Below, piece after piece: positions 44,054 to 52,112 of a DNA stretch of 64,000 bases. The first letter of the stretch is position 1. Each line of letters begins with the position of its first letter. The stretch comes from Flagellimonas eckloniae (GTDB lineage: Bacteria; Bacteroidota; Bacteroidia; Flavobacteriales; Flavobacteriaceae). Location of the stretch: assembly GCF_001413955.1 (NCBI RefSeq), contig NZ_LCTZ01000002.1:3761501-3825500 (forward strand), read 5' to 3'. The position numbers and the translations under genes were made by a program. The notes beneath the pieces were generated by a model, which made no database searches, was not told the origin of the DNA, and saw only the letters and a program-made list of their open reading frames with translations.

Positions 44054-45232
44054 TTATTTAATAGTGACTTTCAATGGGTTATTTAGGCGCTTGGCAAATT
44101 CATCGATGTAAGCTTCCCATTCTGCCTTATCAGTGTACTGACCACTTTTTTCCCATCCAAAACCTGCATAATAAATGGCTTTCCCATCATTAATTTTGAT
44201 ATGTGCAAAAAGATTGCTTTCATCTTTTCTATCAGTTTGATAATGTTCGTGACCTGCCATCGCGTTTTCAGGAACAACAATAGCGGTTCCCAGTTCCGAA
44301 TCTTCATGGGGTTCCCAATAACTAACCCATCCATTTTCTTGATTTACTCCAACTTTCCCATTTTTTTCATGAAGTGTGAGACCTGCTGATATCGTATCAG
44401 TACCTTTTAAGCTAATCTCAAATCTTGATAGGTTGTTTCCGTAATCCAGCGATATCTTTTTTTCTTCTGATATTTTGTTGCCAGCGGCATCCCAATCGGC
44501 ATAAGAGAGTGTAAAACTTGTCCGTATAGGTCCTATGTTCAACGTTTTCCATGAAGTGAAATTTCTAGAAATATAATAGGTGGTATCTATCTTTTTTGCG
44601 ATGCCGCCAACTCCTCTGCTTATGCCAACATGGAAATTATCCAGTCCTTCACCGTCATCTTTATGATAACTACCATCCGTTTCCAGTTCCTTCTTATACC
44701 ATTTATTGATGATAGGGTAATCAACACGTTTTAACCAAGCATCAATGCCGCTGGATAATGTTCCTCCTTTAACTCCATCTTCAATCATTTTTTGTGCGGT
44801 TGGGCCGTAGGTCCTGAAGGCAACGCGATTGTTTTCCCAAGCGTAATCGTCCGTTCGTTCGGGCACAAATCTTGAATAACAAGCTGGAACACTATCTTTT
44901 TGCTTTGTTGCTTCAGAAAATGTTAGCTCGTATACTTTTTCACTATTGGCTGCAATTTCAGGTTGGAATAAAATCGCATCCATTTCTCCATCTCCATCTG
45001 AGTCTACTAGCTGTGAAGTAATTTCAGTTTTGTTTTCTGTATCCAAGAGTACAATACTACCTTTTACATTAACTAGTTGAAGCGAAGCAATGTCTACAGA
45101 GACTGTTTCGAAAGAACGGTTTGTATCCATAGTATTCTTTACAATGATCTGTTGGTTCTTTTTTGATTTTTCTTCGCATGAGAAAGCTATGATTGAAAAG
45201 ATAGCTATCAGCAAAAGATTGATTTTTCTCAT
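44054..45232 (-). CDS. DUF4861 lipoprotein in the kdu operon
   Basis: 392 residues with lipobox A-F-S-C (Cys19) and a polar linker after it. The mature part is one beta-rich DUF4861 domain with G-D-G-E-M-D-A-I-L-F-Q-P, A-W-E-N-N-R-V-A-F-R-T-Y-G-P, D-G-S-Y-H-K-D-D-G-E-G and a late G-F-G-W-E-K-S-G-Q. Conserved His, Asp and Trp suggest an enzyme acting on a sugar in the periplasm. Family members commonly neighbour uronate genes in polysaccharide loci, but I know of no established reaction. The gene starts 12 nt after kduD. Confidence 0.85.
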   Translation of the reverse strand: MRKINLLLIAIFSIIAFSCEEKSKKNQQIIVKNTMDTNRSFETVSVDIASLQLVNVKGSIVLLDTENKTEITSQLVDSDGDGEMDAILFQPEIAANSEKVYELTFSEATKQKDSVPACYSRFVPERTDDYAWENNRVAFRTYGPTAQKMIEDGVKGGTLSSGIDAWLKRVDYPIINKWYKKELETDGSYHKDDGEGLDNFHVGISRGVGGIAKKIDTTYYISRNFTSWKTLNIGPIRTSFTLSYADWDAAGNKISEEKKISLDYGNNLSRFEISLKGTDTISAGLTLHEKNGKVGVNQENGWVSYWEPHEDSELGTAIVVPENAMAGHEHYQTDRKDESNLFAHIKINDGKAIYYAGFGWEKSGQYTDKAEWEAYIDEFAKRLNNPLKVTIK

Positions 45233-45244
45233 AATTGATACTAT

Positions 45245-46039
45245 TTAATTTTCATTGGTAGGCTTTCCTATCGTGGCCAGGATACCACCATCAACGTATA
45301 GGATGTGTCCATTTACAAAATCGCTTGCTCTTGAGGACAAGAATATGGCCGCTCCTGCTAAATCATCTGGGTCTCCCCATTTTGCAGCAGGTGTGCGATT
45401 TATAATAAACTCGTTGAAAGGATGGCCATCAACCCTAATCGGGGCCGTTTGGGAAGTAGCAAAATAGCCCGGTCCGATACCGTTTACCTGGATATTGTGT
45501 TTGGCCCATTCCGTTGCCATATTCTGAGTCAGCATTTTAAGTCCTCCTTTTGCGGCTGCATAAGCTCCAACCGTATTTCGACCCAATTCGCTCATCATTG
45601 AGCAAATGTTGATGATTTTTCCTTTCTTACGGGACATCATGGTCTTGACTACATGTTTGGAAACGATAAAGGGACTCACCAAATCAATATCGATTACTTC
45701 TTTGAAATCAGCGATTTCCATTTCTTCCAAAGGAGTTCTTTTGATAATGCCTGCATTATTTACCAAAACATCGATAGGTCCAACCTCACTTTGAATCTTG
45801 CTTATGGCATTAATCACCTCATCTTCATCAGCCACATTAAACTTGTAGCCCACAGCCTTGATACCCTCCCTTTTATAAAGCTTTACGGCGTCATCAATTT
45901 TTTGCTGTGATGAATTTCCATTAACAACAATAGTGGCTCCTGCTTTACCGAGTCCTTTGGCCATAGCCATGCCCAATCCATGTGTGCTGCCAGTAACCAA
46001 TACGATTTTCCCGGTTAGGTTGAATAGTTCTGTGCTCAT
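45245..46039 (-). CDS. kduD: 2-dehydro-3-deoxy-D-gluconate 5-dehydrogenase KduD
   Basis: A cytosolic short-chain dehydrogenase of 264 residues. It has T-G-S-T-H-G-L-G (17-23) for NAD binding, N-N-A-G at 94-97, Ser148, and catalytic Y160-A-A-A-K164. It reduces the KduI product (2,5-diketo-3-deoxygluconate) to 2-keto-3-deoxygluconate. The gene lies 4 nt after kduI. Related gluconate dehydrogenases are similar, but the pairing with kduI makes KduD the best call. Confidence 0.93.
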   Translation of the reverse strand: MSTELFNLTGKIVLVTGSTHGLGMAMAKGLGKAGATIVVNGNSSQQKIDDAVKLYKREGIKAVGYKFNVADEDEVINAISKIQSEVGPIDVLVNNAGIIKRTPLEEMEIADFKEVIDIDLVSPFIVSKHVVKTMMSRKKGKIINICSMMSELGRNTVGAYAAAKGGLKMLTQNMATEWAKHNIQVNGIGPGYFATSQTAPIRVDGHPFNEFIINRTPAAKWGDPDDLAGAAIFLSSRASDFVNGHILYVDGGILATIGKPTNEN

Positions 46040-46043
46040 TGCA

Positions 46044-46883
46044 TTATCTTAAATCTGTTATCTTGGTGGCATCCATATCACCATAATCCATATTTTCTCC
46101 TGCCATACCCCATATAAAAGTGTAGTTCGAAGTTCCTGAACCACAATGGATAGACCATGGTGGTGAAATAACGGCTTCGTGGTTCTGCATCCAGATATGA
46201 CGTGTTTCTTGGGGCTGTCCCATAAAATGACATACAGATTGTCCTTCGGGAACATCCAAATAAAAATAAACCTCCATCCTTCGGTCATGTACATGTGCTG
46301 GCATAGTGTTCCAAACACTTCCCGTGTTCAACTCGGTCATTCCCATCTGCAGTTGACAGGTCGTGACTATCCCACCAATGATCATTTGGCTCACAGTACG
46401 ATCATTTGCCGTTTCTAGAGAACCAAGCTCCAATTTATTGGCCTCCGAAAGACTAACCTTTTTAGTAGGGTAGGTTGTATGTGCTGGTGCTGAATTCAAG
46501 TAGAACATGGCTGGCTTGTTCTTATCATTGCTCTTGAAAACAATTTCTTTATTGCCCATACCAATATATAGGGCATCTTTATTGCCCAATTCAAAGGAAG
46601 TACCATCTACTTCAACTGAACCCGAATCGCCTACATTTATAATTCCAAGCTCACGTCTTTCTAGAAAATAATCTGCCTTTAATGGGTCGATTTTATGTAG
46701 TTTGAGTGGATTTTCTGGAACTGCCGAACCAACTATATAGCGGTCATAATGGGTATAGGTCAGATTGATTTTACCTTTTTGCATAAGATTGTCTATCAAA
46801 AACTCATCCCGCAGTTCGGTAGTATCGTATTTTTTTACAGCTTTTGGGCTTGAGGCGTATCTAGTTTGGTAGGATATTGACAT
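46044..46883 (-). CDS. kduI: 5-dehydro-4-deoxy-D-glucuronate isomerase KduI
   Basis: A 279-residue cupin isomerase and the first gene of its operon. The zinc site is visible in H-V-H-D-R-R-M-E-V-Y-F-Y around residues 195-207, with a last His in P-W-S-I-H-C-G-S-G-T. The ending Y-T-F-I-W-G-M-A-G-E-N-M-D-Y-G-D-M-D is typical. It isomerises the linear keto-uronate that forms from unsaturated uronic acids released by GH88-type enzymes. Its predicted promoter is far upstream, giving a leader of about 370 nt. Confidence 0.96.
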   Translation of the reverse strand: MSISYQTRYASSPKAVKKYDTTELRDEFLIDNLMQKGKINLTYTHYDRYIVGSAVPENPLKLHKIDPLKADYFLERRELGIINVGDSGSVEVDGTSFELGNKDALYIGMGNKEIVFKSNDKNKPAMFYLNSAPAHTTYPTKKVSLSEANKLELGSLETANDRTVSQMIIGGIVTTCQLQMGMTELNTGSVWNTMPAHVHDRRMEVYFYLDVPEGQSVCHFMGQPQETRHIWMQNHEAVISPPWSIHCGSGTSNYTFIWGMAGENMDYGDMDATKITDLR

Positions 46884-47258
46884 AATATTTATTTTCTATT
46901 TGTTAGCTATTTGTTTCCTTTCTACTCTTTTCTAACCACTCCTTTTTCAAATAATATGAGCGATAATACCTCAGACTTTACTACCTATTCTATTGAATTC
47001 TTTTGGCTACTTTTAGAAGTGTTTTGCTACAAACCAAAAAAAGAAAATTTGTGCCTTTCATTAACTATAACTGTGGCAGATTTACAGAATAAAACGCGAC
47101 TGGTATCAGTTAAAACAATTACTTTTTTTTAGAATCAAGTACTTAAAAACATGATAACACCGCTTACTCAAATTTCAAGCTTTTAATTGAAAGGAACTAG
47201 TGGGTCACCTGCACAAATAGTCCAAAAAAAGGGGTAAATAAGTCCAACATATCGTTTC
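46884..47258 (-). other. Long untranslated leader upstream of kduI
   Basis: If direct-repeat promoter D drives kduI, transcripts carry about 370 nt before the ATG. I see no gene here beyond frames of up to 23 codons on the minus strand, no second TAnnTTTG box facing kduI, and no clear riboswitch. The 46911-47132 plus-strand frame has no protein-like features. Confidence 0.4.
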
Positions 47259-47304
47259 TAAAAGTACTAAAGGTGAAAAATGCAGCTATCCTGTGGTATC
47301 TTGT
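47259..47304 (-). promoter_or_regulatory. Direct-repeat promoter D (kdu operon)
   Basis: In the direction of kduI the sequence reads ACAAGATA-CC-ACAGGATA (47304 down to 47287). After exactly 20 nt comes TACTTTTA (47266-47259), a one-mismatch TAnnTTTG box. It is the only member of the set far from its gene. Confidence 0.55.
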
Positions 47305-47350
47305 TTTTTGATTCATTTTTTTAGGAATTCTTTCCAAAAAAAACAGTATT

Positions 47351-47572
47351 ATGATATACTCCATGCGTGCAAGCCGCCAGTCTTATTGTTTTTCTCTCTT
47401 GATGTTTCTGTCCCATGAACTTCCATAGATTTCACAATTCTTCAATGGGTCAGAAGTTGAGTGTTTGGCTGATTTTAGTTATGCGGGCTATGCTTTTGGT
47501 GAGATGGGAAATGATAGTTTTGAAAATAGTGGGCTTATTGTTATTGAACTCAATGCAAGGTGGATTTTTTAA
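47351..47572 (+). pseudogene. N-terminal remnant of a secreted protein, in-frame TAG
   Basis: From the ATG at 47351 the frame reads 25 codons that look like a signal peptide (basic start, then C-F-S-L-L-M-F-L-S). It then meets a TAG at 47426-47428 and continues in the same frame for 47 protein-like codons to a TAA at 47570. The second part contains A-D-F-S-Y-A-G-Y-A-F-G-E, a pattern I associate with the start of beta-helix polysaccharide lyases and glycosidases. The TAG could come from a CAG by one change. Everything downstream is lost. It sits between the kdu operon and the hybrid sensor, where a lyase gene would be expected. Confidence 0.5.
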
Positions 47573-47778
47573 TAGTCTAATTGGAATTAAAGGGAATCAT
47601 CCAGTTAAGATAGCCTACTTGTTTAAGCGCTTGCATGGAATTAAAAAATCAAAACCTAGAACATATTCTCTTATCATATGATTATCAACTAAATGTACGG
47701 CTTCGATATTAACACAAGTTATTTTTATATTAGGGCTAAACTTAAATTCGTTAGCCTTACATAGCTCACGGGATTTCT

Positions 47779-50700
47779 ATGAAAAACCTATATACATTCT
47801 GTTTTGTTTTTTTTAGTGTTTTTTGCTTTGGTCAAAGTCCAGACAAGGCCTATCAATTTAAACACCTAAATACTAGTGATGGACTTTCCCAAAGTTCCGT
47901 TATCGCAATGGAGCAAGACAGATTAGGGCGCATGTGGTTGGGTACACGGGATGGACTCAATGTGTATGATGGCACCATGTTTAAGGTGTACCGCACTATT
48001 TTAAACGATAGTACGTCCATCAGTAATAGCGATATTCTTTCAATAAAGGAAGATAGTGAAGGTTTTTTATGGATAGGTACTTATAACGGGTTGAACAGAT
48101 ATGACCCTATTAAAGATACCTTTGAACGGTTTTATCATTTCAAGGATAAAAATTCGCTAAGTAACAATACGGTTTGGTCAATTGAGGAAGTTACAAATGG
48201 TGATATTTGGATTGGAACCTCAAATGGATTGTCTATCTACAACAAAGAAACAAATGAATTCACCAATGTGTACAATAATGGTGATTCAGTTTCTGATAAC
48301 GAAATACCATCTAATTATGTTCTAAGCATTAAGGAGGCCAATAATGGCACAATTTGGGTAGGTACATCAAAAGGTTTTTGTAAAGCTATAAAAGAAGAGG
48401 AGCATACTATTGACTTTCAACAATTCAGCCCAAGCAATTATCATGAACAACCCTTTGTACAGACCATTTCAGATTGTGGGGAAAACAGTATCTGCGTAGG
48501 GACTAAAAACATGGGGTTGTTGAGTTTTGACTTGATTTCTGAACGATTTCTTACCAATTCCCGTACCATTGAATATAAAGATGTAAGAGCAGTTGCAGCT
48601 GCAGAGGAAGGTGTTTTATGGGTGGGTACCTCTAAAGGAATCATTTTATTGAATAACAATGATATTTTAAAAAATATCGCTTACGAACCTGAAAAGCAAA
48701 ACGGTATAAGTCACAACTATATTAAATCCATTTTTAAGGATAGGAAAGGATCTATTTGGATAGGCTCCTATTACGGGGGAATAGATATTTGGGATGTTTC
48801 CAATGCCAACTTTATCAACTATAAAGAATCTTCAGGCAAAAATAGGTTAGGACATAAGGTAGTGAGTTCTATAGTCAGCGACAATAAAGAGAATCTATAT
48901 TTTGGAACCGAAGGTGGTGGGGTAACGGTTTTTGATAAAAAAGGGAAAGAACCACGTTACATCAATACATCAAATACCAATATTCTCCAAAGTGATAATA
49001 TCAAATCATTGCTTATTGATGATAACTTACTTTGGGTGGGAACCTTTAACGGTGGAGTCGAAATTTTCAATATTGAACAAAATCGGTTTGAAACAAGTAT
49101 CCTATCTAAAGAGTTGGATGACATATTAAACGAGACAGGAGTTTATACCATTAAAAAAGGTATAGAAGGGGATTATTGGTTTGGTACATTTGGGCAAGGA
49201 CTCGTTCGCTATGATTTGAAGAAAAAAACATATAAGGTATTTGGTCATAAGCCGGAAGTAGATAAATCCGTTTCAAGTAACAGAATTCGTAGTTTAATGA
49301 TAGATAAGGGTGCAAACGTGTGGGTAGGTACGCAAAGTGGTCTTAATCTATTGCCTTTCTCCAATGGAGGATATACATCGGACAAGATAACTAGATTTTT
49401 TTATGATAATGAAACAGGGTCTGGTGATGATATTCTTACAATTTTTCAAGATACAAGTGGTGTAATCTGGATTGGAATAAGGGCAAAAGGCCTATTTCGC
49501 TTTGATGGCAAAAAATTTCAAAAAATACCTTTAAATACCAATATACAGGTAACCTCTATTTATGCCATTTTAGAGGATGTTGACAATACATTATGGATGA
49601 GCAGTAACCAAGGTTTAGTGAAATATAATACTTACGAAGGTTCGTTTGTTCTATATAGTGGAAAAGATGGACTAGTGGGAAACGAGTTCAGTACCGGCGC
49701 GGCTCTTCGGCCAGAACCCTCAAAATTCTATTTTGGGGGGGCGGAAGGTGTTTCTTATTTTGATTCTAAGGCAATCGCTAAAAATTCTTATGTACCGCAG
49801 GTTTTATTAACTGATTTGAAGATTAAGAACGAGACAGTATCTGTCACCAATGAAAATGGTATTTTAAATCAAAGTATGCCTTTTACCAAGCAGATAACAC
49901 TTGATTATAATAAGGCAAATTTTTCCATTGATTTTACAATCCCCAACTTTATTAATCCAAATAGCAACCAGTACCAATATCGTATGGTAGGATTAGATGA
50001 AAATTGGACGCTCACCAATCAATCCAAGGCGAACTATACCATACAGAGGCCAGGGGATTATGTATTTCAAGTAAAAGGAGCAAATAATGATGGATATTGG
50101 AACCCTGAGCCTACTATTTTGAAAATTAAGGTTCTTCCTGCTCCTTGGCTAAGTAATTGGGCAAAAATCTTATATAGTCTTTTATTTTTAGGAGTACTTT
50201 TTGGGTTGATTGGTATTATTCGTTCAAGAACAAAACTCAAACATAAATTGGAATTGGAACATTTGGAGCATGAGCGCAATAAAGAGCTCAACAATGCCAA
50301 ACTAAGATTTTTTACCAATATCTCCCACGAGTTTAGAACGCCCTTGACCCTTATTACTGGACCTTTGCAACAATTGTTGACAGATTATAAGGGGAGTAGG
50401 GTCGTTTATCAAAAGTTGTTGGTGATAGAAAGTAATGCCAAACATCTATTGCAGTTGATAAACAGGCTGATGGACTTTAGGAAATTAGAGCATAAAAAAT
50501 ATAAACTTGAAACTGCTGAAGGTAATATTGTAAAATTTCTAAAGGAAATCTACCTCTCTTTTTCTGAATTTGCCAAAGGAAACGGTTACGAGTACCTATT
50601 TGAAACGGAGCAGTCTAAAATTCTTGTGTATTATGATCGTTCCAAACTCGAGCAAGTATTTTACAATTTGATTTCCAATGCATTTAAATATACTCCTTAC

Positions 50701-51888
50701 GGTGGAAAGATTATTATTAGTGTAAAAGAAGATAGAGGATCGGTATTTGTAGATGTTAAAGATTCAGGACGTGGAATACCTGAGAAATATAGAGATAAAG
50801 TATTTGATCGGTTTTTTGAAATACCCGATTTCACTAAAGATGAAAACACTCGCGGTACGGGAACTGGAATCGGTTTATCCATTGCCAAAAGTATAGTGGA
50901 GCTTCATAAAGGAACTATTTCGGTTGTTAGCAATAATTCATCTGGAAGTACCTTTAGAGTAGCTTTGAAATTAGGAAGACTCCACGTCAACGATGATGAG
51001 ATAATCAAGGATTTTAAGTTTAGTGATGATCTAGGTCTTTATACTTCGCAATTACAGCAAAAGTTACCCGATATTTCGATAACTTCAAGCGAACTGTTGA
51101 TGACTGAGGAACGTGATGTAGTTCTTATAGTTGAGGATAATGTACCCTTGAGAAACTTTATTAAAGATATATTACAGGATACTTATAATGTACTAGAAGC
51201 AGGTAATGGAAAAGAGGCGCTGGAAAAAGCTTTGAAATATATTCCGTCCTTAATTGTTTCTGATGTGATTATGCCCGTAATGGTAGGGACAGAACTTTGT
51301 GCAAAGATTAAAGAGAATATTCAAACAAGCCATATTCCTGTAATATTGCTTACTTCGAGAACATCTTTGTTATATAAGTTTGAAGGTTTGGAGAGTGGTG
51401 CGGATGATTACATAAGCAAGCCTTTTGATGTTATGGAATTCAAACTCCGAATTAAAAACCTGATAGATTCTACAAACAGGCTTAAAAGTAAATTTTCTGA
51501 TGAAAAAGGCTTAACACCCAATGAAATAGTGATTTCATCTATAGATGAAAAGTTATTGAAGAAAGCACTCAAGATTGTTGAAGATAATATTTCAAATGAC
51601 CAATTTGATATTATAACCTTTAGTGCCGAGCTTGGGGTTAGTAGGACTTTACTGTTTACTAAGATTAAGGCTTGGACCAATTTCACACCATATGAATTCA
51701 TTCAAGAAATCAGAATGAAACGAGCTATTCAATTGCTGGAGCAGGGAAATCTTACAATTGCTGAAATTGGTTATCAAGTAGGGTTTAAAAACCCAAAATA
51801 CTTCAGCAAATGCTTTGTGAAAAAATTCGGTTTAAGTCCATCGGCTTACCTGAAAAAATTCTCCGAAGAGTTTTTTGGCTTAAATTAA
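47779..51888 (+). CDS. Hybrid two-component system sensor/regulator (HTCS)
   Basis: 1369 residues in one polypeptide. It has a signal peptide (1-18), a periplasmic sensor made of two beta-propellers with repeats of W-I/V-G-T-x-x-G-L (20-690), a Y_Y_Y domain (695-780), and a transmembrane helix near 790-815. A histidine kinase follows with His850 in I-S-H-E-F-R-T-P, N-A-F-K-Y-T and G-T-G-I-G-L-S. The receiver domain has Asp1162 in S-D-V-I-M-P, and the C-terminus is an AraC-type helix-turn-helix (about 1265-1365) with I-A-E-I-G-Y-Q-V-G-F. It should sense an oligosaccharide in the periplasm and activate nearby genes, most likely SusC3 and those after it. Confidence 0.97.
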   Translation: MKNLYTFCFVFFSVFCFGQSPDKAYQFKHLNTSDGLSQSSVIAMEQDRLGRMWLGTRDGLNVYDGTMFKVYRTILNDSTSISNSDILSIKEDSEGFLWIGTYNGLNRYDPIKDTFERFYHFKDKNSLSNNTVWSIEEVTNGDIWIGTSNGLSIYNKETNEFTNVYNNGDSVSDNEIPSNYVLSIKEANNGTIWVGTSKGFCKAIKEEEHTIDFQQFSPSNYHEQPFVQTISDCGENSICVGTKNMGLLSFDLISERFLTNSRTIEYKDVRAVAAAEEGVLWVGTSKGIILLNNNDILKNIAYEPEKQNGISHNYIKSIFKDRKGSIWIGSYYGGIDIWDVSNANFINYKESSGKNRLGHKVVSSIVSDNKENLYFGTEGGGVTVFDKKGKEPRYINTSNTNILQSDNIKSLLIDDNLLWVGTFNGGVEIFNIEQNRFETSILSKELDDILNETGVYTIKKGIEGDYWFGTFGQGLVRYDLKKKTYKVFGHKPEVDKSVSSNRIRSLMIDKGANVWVGTQSGLNLLPFSNGGYTSDKITRFFYDNETGSGDDILTIFQDTSGVIWIGIRAKGLFRFDGKKFQKIPLNTNIQVTSIYAILEDVDNTLWMSSNQGLVKYNTYEGSFVLYSGKDGLVGNEFSTGAALRPEPSKFYFGGAEGVSYFDSKAIAKNSYVPQVLLTDLKIKNETVSVTNENGILNQSMPFTKQITLDYNKANFSIDFTIPNFINPNSNQYQYRMVGLDENWTLTNQSKANYTIQRPGDYVFQVKGANNDGYWNPEPTILKIKVLPAPWLSNWAKILYSLLFLGVLFGLIGIIRSRTKLKHKLELEHLEHERNKELNNAKLRFFTNISHEFRTPLTLITGPLQQLLTDYKGSRVVYQKLLVIESNAKHLLQLINRLMDFRKLEHKKYKLETAEGNIVKFLKEIYLSFSEFAKGNGYEYLFETEQSKILVYYDRSKLEQVFYNLISNAFKYTPYGGKIIISVKEDRGSVFVDVKDSGRGIPEKYRDKVFDRFFEIPDFTKDENTRGTGTGIGLSIAKSIVELHKGTISVVSNNSSGSTFRVALKLGRLHVNDDEIIKDFKFSDDLGLYTSQLQQKLPDISITSSELLMTEERDVVLIVEDNVPLRNFIKDILQDTYNVLEAGNGKEALEKALKYIPSLIVSDVIMPVMVGTELCAKIKENIQTSHIPVILLTSRTSLLYKFEGLESGADDYISKPFDVMEFKLRIKNLIDSTNRLKSKFSDEKGLTPNEIVISSIDEKLLKKALKIVEDNISNDQFDIITFSAELGVSRTLLFTKIKAWTNFTPYEFIQEIRMKRAIQLLEQGNLTIAEIGYQVGFKNPKYFSKCFVKKFGLSPSAYLKKFSEEFFGLN

Positions 51889-51970
51889 ATGCCTGAATAT
51901 TAGTCATTTAAATTTTAATTATAGGATTTTTGCACCCCTATTTCTGGACTTTTACCATTCTCTTTTAGCA

Positions 51971-51978
51971 TAACTTTG
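51971..51978 (+). promoter_or_regulatory. Putative SusC3 -7 box (TAACTTTG)
   Basis: TAACTTTG matches TAnnTTTG exactly and would give a leader of about 130 nt before the SusC3 ATG. No -33 TTG at the right spacing and no ACAGGATR repeat are found upstream, which fits activation by a different regulator, probably the HTCS. Confidence 0.45.
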
Positions 51979-52112
51979 GGATAGTGTGATTTTGTAAATA
52001 CTTGTTCAACGAAAAAGTGTGCAATAACTTTTTTTTCACTGTCAACTGTTCGATGAATTTTGTATTACTGAATTCCATAATCTGAAAACTAACTCACAAA
52101 CAATTGAAGCTT

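Noticed and set aside
46911..47132. 73-codon frame upstream of kduI on the opposite strand
   Set aside because: No recognisable features; it lies in the leader of kduI and probably occurs by chance in AT-rich DNA.
47415..47681. 88-codon plus-strand frame before the HTCS gene
   Set aside because: Its residues look random. The overlapping frame from 47351 is the protein-like one.
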